The position numbers and the translations under genes were made by a program. A stretch of 64,000 bases of DNA from Laspinema sp963821735. GTDB taxonomy: Bacteria; Cyanobacteriota; Cyanobacteriia; Cyanobacteriales; Laspinemataceae. The DNA lies in the NCBI GenBank assembly GCA_963821735.1, contig CAWGFK010000011.1:1-64000 (forward strand), given 5' to 3'. Of this stretch, positions 58,862 to 64,000 are shown one piece after another. The notes beneath the pieces were generated by a model that worked only from the letters and a program-made list of their open reading frames with translations, did no database searches and was not told the origin of the DNA. Positions within the stretch are counted from its first letter, which is position 1, and every line of letters starts with the position of its first letter.

Positions 58862-59809
58862 CTAATCTTCTAATTTATACCCCAATTCAGCCAATTGAAT
58901 GCGAGATTGCCGCCAATTCGGTTGGACTTTGACAAAAATTTCTAAATAAACTTTACCCTCAATGAGTTTTTGCATTTGTTCTCGGGCTGCGGATCCAATC
59001 GCTTTGAGCATTTGTCCACCTTTGCCGATAATAATTCCTTTTTGAGAGGGACGTTCTACATAAATGGTTGCTAAAATTCGGGTTAAATCCTTTGTTTCTT
59101 CCATGAGATCCAGGCTAATGGCAACGGAATGGGGGACTTCTTCTCGGGTTAAATAGAGAATTTGCTCCCGAATCAGTTCGCCAATGATAAAGCGTTCTGG
59201 GCGATCGGTGACTAAATCTGGGGGATAGTAATAAGGGCCGGGTTCTAAGCGATCGCCTAGTAAGGTTAATAAATCCGGCAGTCCTTCCCCAGTTGTGGCT
59301 GAGAATCTGGCGACTGGCCACTTGAGATTTTCTGCGAGTTCCTGATAGCTGCGATCAATGACCTCTACATCTCGCGGACGGGATAAACTCGACCGTAAGT
59401 CGATTTTATTTAGACCTAGAATAACCGGCGTTTTGGTTTGGGTGAGCATTTCCGTAATAAAGCGATCGCCACCCCCCGCCTCCACCGAACCATCTACCAT
59501 CAAGAGTAGGATATCTACGGTAGAAATGGCCCCGATCGCATTTTTTACCAATACCTTTCCTAGTTGGTGATGGGGTTTGTGAATCCCGGGAGTATCCACA
59601 AAAATAAATTGTGCCTCCGGGGTTGTTAAAATTCCCCGTAAACGGTTTCGGGTCGTCTGTGCCACCGGGGAAGTAATCGCAATTTTTTGTCCCACCAGGT
59701 GATTCATCAGGGTAGACTTGCCTACATTGGGCCGTCCAATAATCCCGATAAATCCGGATTTAAACCCGGCAGGGGGTTCGGGAATAACAGAAAAATCTGA
59801 GGGATTCAG
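58862..59809 (-). CDS. era: GTPase Era, with a CTG start
   Basis: A ribosome-assembly GTPase of about 315 residues. The G1 motif GRPNVGKST lies upstream of the first ATG, so the gene must start earlier than 59707. Reading back in frame gives LNPSDFSVIPEPPAGFKSGF and IGIIGRPNVGKSTLMN. The likely start is CTG at 59809, seven bases after AGGAGG, and no ATG, GTG or TTG occurs in frame before it. Further motifs: DTPG (G3), LNKIDL (G4), FSATTGEG (G5) and a C-terminal KH domain (KGIIIGKGGQMLKAIG). CTG starts are rare: either this is a true non-canonical start or the ATG was misread. Confidence 0.93.
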   Translation of the reverse strand: MNPSDFSVIPEPPAGFKSGFIGIIGRPNVGKSTLMNHLVGQKIAITSPVAQTTRNRLRGILTTPEAQFIFVDTPGIHKPHHQLGKVLVKNAIGAISTVDILLLMVDGSVEAGGGDRFITEMLTQTKTPVILGLNKIDLRSSLSRPRDVEVIDRSYQELAENLKWPVARFSATTGEGLPDLLTLLGDRLEPGPYYYPPDLVTDRPERFIIGELIREQILYLTREEVPHSVAISLDLMEETKDLTRILATIYVERPSQKGIIIGKGGQMLKAIGSAAREQMQKLIEGKVYLEIFVKVQPNWRQSRIQLAELGYKLED

Positions 59810-60072
59810 GGTCTTACCTCCTAAAAAAATAAACCAGTTTCTTTCTATTTTAATTCATTTTCAGAAAACCTTGACAATTTTTTTGTAGTTTATGTACAGT
59901 TCAACAGCCAATCTCCTGGTTTAGCGGGTAAGCAACCCCAGGCGATCGCCTCACCTGACTTCGTTACTTTTTGCAAACGACTGTTAAGAAGTCGCAATAA
60001 TCCCTGACAATCCAGACCCTCAATGCTAAAATCCCAAAAGAAAAGCCCAAGCCTTACCTGACAGGAAGTATC

Positions 60073-60747
60073 ATGAATTACTTTTCAGTGCTGGTTAAAC
60101 TGCTTCAAGATCGCCAATCCTTTTTGGAAGAAATCCACAAAGGCATAAAGCTCAACAACAAAATCGTTGCCTTACTGATATCCAGTGCCGTCTTTTTTGG
60201 AATCTATGGGGCCATTATCGGGGCCTCTCATAGTTGGATGCAAGTCATTTCTTCATTCTTTAAATTACCGGCGCTTTATCTGCTGACCCTGCTGATTTGC
60301 TTTCCTACGTTATACATTTTCAGTATTATTTTTGGGTCAAAACGGAGCTTTACCCAGTATTTAACCTTACTGATGACTGCGGAAGCGATTATGAGCGCCA
60401 TCCTCTTTGGATTTGCCCCCATTACCCTATTTTTCCTGATTAGTACCCAAAGTTATGAATTTTTTCTGTTGCTGAATGTCGCCATTTTAGGGTTAGCCGG
60501 ATTTCTAGGTATCAAATTCTTTTATGAAGGGATGCAGTTACTCAGCGAACCGGAAATAACCGGGCAGAATACCCGAACTAAACTGCTCCAATTTTGGTTA
60601 TTGCTCTATGCCTTTGTTGGGACCCAAATGGCTTGGACTCTAAGACCTTTTTTTGGATCGGCGGGAGATTTTCAACTGTTTAGAGATTTAGAAGGAAACT
60701 TTTACGTCAATGTCTTGCAACTATTGGGGCGCTTATTGGGTTATTAA
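60073..60747 (+). CDS. Conserved polytopic membrane protein of unknown function
   Basis: A 224-residue protein with about six hydrophobic segments (IVALLISSAVFFGIYGAII, LYLLTLLICFPTLYIFSII, AEAIMSAILFGFAPITLFF, FLLLNVAILGLAGFLGIKF, LLQFWLLLYAFVGTQMAW). The start ATG 60073 has AGGAAG upstream. The layout resembles Yip1-like families, but no family name can be given safely. The next gene starts 66 bases downstream on the same strand, so the two are probably co-transcribed. Confidence 0.75.
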   Translation: MNYFSVLVKLLQDRQSFLEEIHKGIKLNNKIVALLISSAVFFGIYGAIIGASHSWMQVISSFFKLPALYLLTLLICFPTLYIFSIIFGSKRSFTQYLTLLMTAEAIMSAILFGFAPITLFFLISTQSYEFFLLLNVAILGLAGFLGIKFFYEGMQLLSEPEITGQNTRTKLLQFWLLLYAFVGTQMAWTLRPFFGSAGDFQLFRDLEGNFYVNVLQLLGRLLGY

Positions 60748-60813
60748 AACAAGGGCGATCGCCGGGGACAAACTTTGACCAAATTAGGAGAAACTAGGAG
60801 GATTAAATAGCTT

Positions 60814-61524
60814 ATGCGCCCCGATTTAGAAAATGCCATCGTCACCGAAAGCGAACTAGAGGCGATCGCTGGGGTGGATGTGAACGATATTGGGTTAAGT
60901 CTAGCTTTCCGCCTGTCTTTCCTCCAAAATTTGAACAAACTGATATCCTTTGCGATCGCCCAGTTGTTTATGTTGGGTCTCTTCTTCATTTTACTCACCC
61001 CACTTGGCATCTTAATGGTTCGCAATTCCGGACTCTCTGGGCAAGAAATGGCGACAACCTTTTATTTTCTACTATTCACCGTAGGAATCGCTGGAGTCGC
61101 CTCCCTTTCCCTCAACTTTTATTTATGGAAGCGCGCCCAAAAATTCCAGACCTTTTTAACCCTACTTGATGAAATTCAAAAATATAACGAAGTGGTGCGA
61201 TCGCTCGATATTTTAGATAAAATAGAAGCAGCCGGGGCCGAAATCCAACTCAGCGATCGCCAGGAAGTTATCGAAGCCCTCAACATTACCCGGGAGAGTT
61301 TACTCGGTAGCTTGCGAACCGATAGAATCCTCCGAGAAAATCAAAACCTCATCGACCGTCGCTATGAATTATTTGCTAAAATAGAAAATAATTTAGCCAC
61401 CTTAAACCACTTAAAAATCAGCGACGAAGCTACCGAATATGGGCGATTGCTCAATCAAGCCCTCAAAATCGGCGTCAGCGTCGATCGCGAAATTCGCCGC
61501 CTTCAAAATCGTACCTTAAATTAA
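60814..61524 (+). CDS. Membrane protein with C-terminal helical domain, unknown function
   Basis: A 236-residue protein. Two membrane segments (about 52-70 and 83-104) form a hairpin, followed by a long helical, probably coiled-coil, cytoplasmic part (LDEIQKYNEVVRSLDILDKI and beyond) of about 125 residues. ATG 60814 lies 12 bases after AGGAGG, a little far, but no better start is seen. It is co-oriented with the membrane protein at 60073. No family is recognised. Confidence 0.7.
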   Translation: MRPDLENAIVTESELEAIAGVDVNDIGLSLAFRLSFLQNLNKLISFAIAQLFMLGLFFILLTPLGILMVRNSGLSGQEMATTFYFLLFTVGIAGVASLSLNFYLWKRAQKFQTFLTLLDEIQKYNEVVRSLDILDKIEAAGAEIQLSDRQEVIEALNITRESLLGSLRTDRILRENQNLIDRRYELFAKIENNLATLNHLKISDEATEYGRLLNQALKIGVSVDREIRRLQNRTLN

Positions 61525-61584
61525 TCAGGCTGCGTGCCTATAGTCCCCAAAATTGCATCAAATCCTGTTTTTTTTAAAAGAAAA

Positions 61585-61611
61585 TAGGGGCAATTCATCA
61601 ATCGCCCCTAC
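61585..61611 (-). repeat. GTAGGGG-type palindromic repeat
   Basis: On the minus strand GTAGGGGCGATTGATGAATT is followed by GCCCCTA. The stem AGGGGC/GCCCCT plus ATT/AAT surrounds a short loop. It lies between the convergent 60814 gene and the Uma2 gene. Confidence 0.75.
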
Positions 61612-61641
61612 ATCGAATTTATTGAAATTTCATGAGTCTAA

Positions 61642-62411
61642 TTATAGGGATTCTAAATCGATTCCCTTCTCCCGGAGTCGGGCTTTAAGTGCCTCCAATT
61701 CAGAGCGAGCTTCCTCAGCCCGTTGTGCTTCATTTTCAGCTCGCTGGCGTTCAATTTTAGCCAGTTCTTCGGGCAACAGAATTAAATTGCCATCGGCATC
61801 AAAAAACCTTAACCAAGTGGCTGTTTCCTGTTGCAATGTTCCCTCCCAAGTTCCCAACCAGAACCCGAGAGAATCGCACCATAACCAACCGCGATCGTCC
61901 TTGGTTAACTCCTCATACACTTGTCTTGTTAGCCGCCATCCCCGTAATGAATCTGGGGCAAAGGGGTCATAGACAAAATACTCAGGAAGTCTAAATGTTT
62001 GTTCATAAAAGTCCTTTTTGTTTCCGAGGTCCTCGCGGGCTGTAGAGGGGGACAGGAACTCTACAATCACATTAGGATACCGTCCTCCTTCGTCCCAAGC
62101 GACCCAACCTTGCCGTTCTTTTGTCCCATCAACATTGAGGGCGACAAAGAAATCCGGGCCTTGAAAATCCCGATTTTCGACTTGTTTACTACTAAAATAA
62201 ACGAACATATTGCCCCCCGTAAAATAGTCTTGCCGCCCAGCAAAGGCTTCATGTACTGCGGCAATCAGCACATTCATGGCAATTCGGTGACGATTACTTT
62301 CCAAGGGTTCTCCATCATCAAAAATTAAATCCGTAGGCGGCATCGGAGGAGTCCATTCATCCTCCACTCCATAGGAGTTTGCAGTTCGGGGGTGAGTTCA
62401 GCTTTAGTCAT
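61642..62411 (-). CDS. Uma2 family putative endonuclease, one frame change
   Basis: About 256 residues. The N-terminus starts at ATG 62411 (MTKAELTPELQTP); a one-base shift near 62370 then gives YGVEDEWTPPMPPTDLIFDD in the main frame. Core residues of the PD-(D/E)XK fold are visible: QGPDFFVALN (Asp) and NVIVEFLSPSTAREDLGNKK (Glu and Lys). The C-terminus is a helical coiled coil rich in Ala, Glu and Arg. Uma2 proteins exist in many copies in cyanobacteria; nuclease function is predicted from the fold. The single indel is probably a sequencing error. Confidence 0.87.
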
Positions 62412-62604
62412 AAAATTCCCCACCAATTCCTAAATTATGATGTTTTTCAATGACCCGAGGGACAGGTTAGGGACAAGGCACTGCCCTATCTTCCCCCCTT
62501 GTCCCTTGGCTAGTTCTATTCTAACAGCGATCGCCTCAAAAATTTCCCTAGAAATTGGGACCGTTCGCTTTTTATGATTTCCCCTAAAATCCTCCTCAAT
62601 CCAC
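62412..62604. other. Intergenic region upstream of the Uma2 gene
   Basis: About 190 bases without a gene. They contain one HIP1-type GCGATCGC site; no other element is recognised. Confidence 0.4.
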
Positions 62605-62940
62605 TCAAATGTTTCTTAAATCAGAAACAGAATTGTCTAAATCAGATTGCCATTTTAAAACAGCTTCCTTGAATTCGGATAAAGCAAGGGTTTCAATAGG
62701 TTCTGTTTCCACCAATAGATTCTCTATCGTCACAGTTTGAGGTGAAAAAATTAAATAGTAGGCATTTCCCGATCGCGTCCATTCACAAATTTGACCCGTT
62801 TCCAGCGCTGCTATTTTGTCCAGTAACTCTTGCACCCATTCCTGGCTATTTTGAATATCCAGAGTCAGGAACTCTAAAACCCGGCGATGAGCATTACTTT
62901 GCTCAAACCATGCCGCTTCATTCCACGCTTGTTCGGTCAT
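62605..62940 (-). CDS. YacL/UPF0231-like protein, possible immunity partner of the EndoU nuclease
   Basis: A 111-residue acidic protein starting MTEQAWNEAAWFEQSNAHRR. Its second half, ICEWTRSGNAYYLIFSPQTV then IENLLVETEPIETLALSEFK, resembles the YacL (UPF0231) fold, in which a W-x-R-x-G-x-x-Y pattern precedes strands and a final helix. It lies eight bases downstream of the EndoU-like nuclease gene on the same strand, so the two are probably translated together. A small acidic cytosolic protein directly after a secreted nuclease gene is the usual arrangement of an immunity protein. The immunity role is inferred from this arrangement only. Confidence 0.6.
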   Translation of the reverse strand: MTEQAWNEAAWFEQSNAHRRVLEFLTLDIQNSQEWVQELLDKIAALETGQICEWTRSGNAYYLIFSPQTVTIENLLVETEPIETLALSEFKEAVLKWQSDLDNSVSDLRNI

Positions 62941-62948
62941 AATCTTGA

Positions 62949-63536
62949 TTACCTTAAGGGAAAGCCTGTATTAATTTTACCATCTCGATGGGTTGCCCCT
63001 GCAATCCGATAAGAACTGCCATTATTCGCGGTACAAAACCGACTTTGCTGGCTGCTATCTGTTGGTGCATTTAATCCACACCAGGCCCAATTCGGTGCAC
63101 CGTCCGGACATTGCACTCGATTGGCTGCTGCATAAGCAATGGAATTGATCACTTGTTCTGCGCTACAGCGATCGGGAAACATGGTTGAAAATTTACGTCC
63201 ACCCCCGGAGGTATGAACCCATTGTCCCCCGTAAATCCCCTGATTGTTCACTGATTGGGTGACTCTAAATTCTCGGACTGTAGAGGGATTTTGTCCCCGG
63301 GGTCGCGCATGAAATCCCACCACACGCCCCTCTCGATTCACCTCTCCACAAAAAATGTGAGCATGATTCACCTGCTGATTATTATAAGCCGTTACCCAAT
63401 GGGATGAACTCCCACAATTGATGCTTTGGCCTTGTGCTATACCCTGGAAAAAAGCCACTAGCAAACAGACGATTGCGCCTATGCCGATTTGACGGATGGT
63501 TTTCCAATTCAACAGTTGTCCAACTCTGCGGTTCAT
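62949..63536 (-). CDS. Secreted EndoU-like ribonuclease
   Basis: A 195-residue protein from ATG 63536 with a signal peptide or anchor (MNRRVGQLLNWKTIRQIG, then IGAIVCLLVAFFQGIAQGQ). The mature part reads HAHIFCGEVNREGRVVGFHA then RPRGQNP, GGQWVHTSGGGRKFSTMFPD and EQVINSIAYAAAN, the arrangement of bacterial EndoU nucleases: two catalytic His in HIFxGE and GFH, and a Lys in KxSTxFP. Several Cys suggest disulphides outside the cell. GGAGG lies 12 bases before this ATG; ATG 63566 in the same frame is an alternative. EndoU domains are common warheads of interbacterial toxins, usually as parts of large proteins; here it stands alone. Confidence 0.78.
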   Translation of the reverse strand: MNRRVGQLLNWKTIRQIGIGAIVCLLVAFFQGIAQGQSINCGSSSHWVTAYNNQQVNHAHIFCGEVNREGRVVGFHARPRGQNPSTVREFRVTQSVNNQGIYGGQWVHTSGGGRKFSTMFPDRCSAEQVINSIAYAAANRVQCPDGAPNWAWCGLNAPTDSSQQSRFCTANNGSSYRIAGATHRDGKINTGFPLR

Positions 63537-63566
63537 TGGTGCGTCTAGCCTCCGGATTTTACCCAT

Positions 63567-63803
63567 AACTTAAAATTGCATCTCACCTTATCATACCGGC
63601 TCTCTCCAGGCAATCCGCAAATTTGCTAGAGATGCATGGGCAAAAGATTGATGGAAGGTGAGAGTTCTGAAGTGAGAAGTCATTGGTCATTGGTTGTGGG
63701 TCATGGGCCACCGGCTGCTAATAGTCTGAGGATTTGATAGGATGAATCTTCAAGGCTTATGTTATCCTCTCTGTCGAAACCTGCACCGACTTCATGCCTC
63801 CCT
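63567..63803. other. Divergent intergenic region
   Basis: About 235 bases between the EndoU-like gene and the lipoprotein gene. It contains AGTCATTGGTCATTGGTTG heptamer-like repeats near 63678-63705, similar to the GGACAAA runs elsewhere. Confidence 0.5.
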
Positions 63804-64000
63804 ATGCTAAGAACTCCCCGTTTGACTGCTGCTGTATTGGTCACCCTCTCGGCACTCATGACTGCCTGCAATCCTTCAGAAACCGCCCAAACTGAAGTCC
63901 CCCCGGCAGAAGCTTCAGTTACAGAAATTCAGACTCCCGAACCCCCACAAACTCCAGCGATCGCCCCCTTAGATAATCCCGACCCCACGGTTACTGCTGC
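63804..64000 (+). CDS. Putative lipoprotein, cut by the window end
   Basis: ATG 63804 begins MLRTPRLTAAVLVTLSALMT followed by AC, a signal peptide with lipobox LMTAC. The next 45 residues are rich in Pro, Thr, Glu and Ala, a typical linker after the lipid anchor. The rest lies beyond the window, so the domain and function are unknown. No clear ribosome site precedes the ATG. Confidence 0.6.
   Translation, partial: MLRTPRLTAAVLVTLSALMTACNPSETAQTEVPPAEASVTEIQTPEPPQTPAIAPLDNPDPTVTA

Overview
The window is chromosomal DNA of a filamentous cyanobacterium, probably of the Oscillatoriales type. The evidence is the density of GCGATCGC (HIP1) sites, the RNA polymerase beta' subunit split into rpoC1 and rpoC2, the gene order rpsT-tatD-rpoB-rpoC1-rpoC2, several families known mainly from cyanobacteria (VMAP-type helix-turn-helix plus STAND ATPase, DUF4278, Uma2, kinase-FGE fusions), and many short palindromic or G-rich intergenic repeats. 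The genus cannot be fixed from the sequence alone.

Layout. 1-7.1 kb is an accessory, defence-like region: two decayed Ser/Thr kinase genes (one with a formylglycine-generating-enzyme-like tail), a broken GshB-like ATP-grasp gene, an intact SIR2-domain protein, and a divergent STAND NTPase. 7.2-18 kb holds an MBOAT acyltransferase, a secreted zinc metalloprotease, a membrane-anchored repeat protein, hslO, a small conserved protein and a universal stress protein. 18.3-31.8 kb is the core block: hisD, a structured RNA leader, rpsT, tatD, rpoB, rpoC1 and rpoC2. 32-39.6 kb is a second accessory region: a WYL relic, two kinases, at least four toxin-antitoxin modules in various states of decay, and a DUF3102-RusA fusion. 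39.9-46 kb is a surface polysaccharide or secreted-enzyme cluster (SGNH-like protein, MBOAT, and an RTX/acidic-repeat/SGNH hydrolase). 46.6-50 kb has a rhomboid-like protein lacking its catalytic residues, a DUF4278 protein, a thioredoxin-TPR protein, tRNA-Gly and a 1.2 kb repeat-rich gap. 50.2-59.8 kb contains a giant hybrid histidine kinase, a helicase joined to a TPR lipoprotein, and era. 60-64 kb has two membrane proteins, a Uma2 nuclease-like protein, an EndoU-type secreted nuclease with a possible immunity partner, and the start of a lipoprotein.

A pattern that affects every reading is that many well-conserved genes (hslO, tatD, rpoC1, rpoC2, the kinase-FGE gene, the hybrid kinase, Uma2, RusA and the RTX protein) are each broken by one or a few single-base indels, often in homopolymers. 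Because rpoC1 and rpoC2 are essential and single copy, most of these are probably sequencing errors in a draft assembly. I annotate such genes as one reconstructed gene and say where the frame changes. The 1-3.6 kb and 36.4-37.05 kb stretches have many more lesions and look more like real decay.

The candidates most worth following are the SIR2/ATP-grasp locus facing a STAND ATPase, the EndoU-like nuclease with its tightly linked downstream gene, the rhomboid-like protein with both catalytic residues replaced by Asn, the toxin-antitoxin graveyard, the unidentified structured RNA before rpsT, and the repeat families that have invaded the rpoB-rpoC1-rpoC2 operon.
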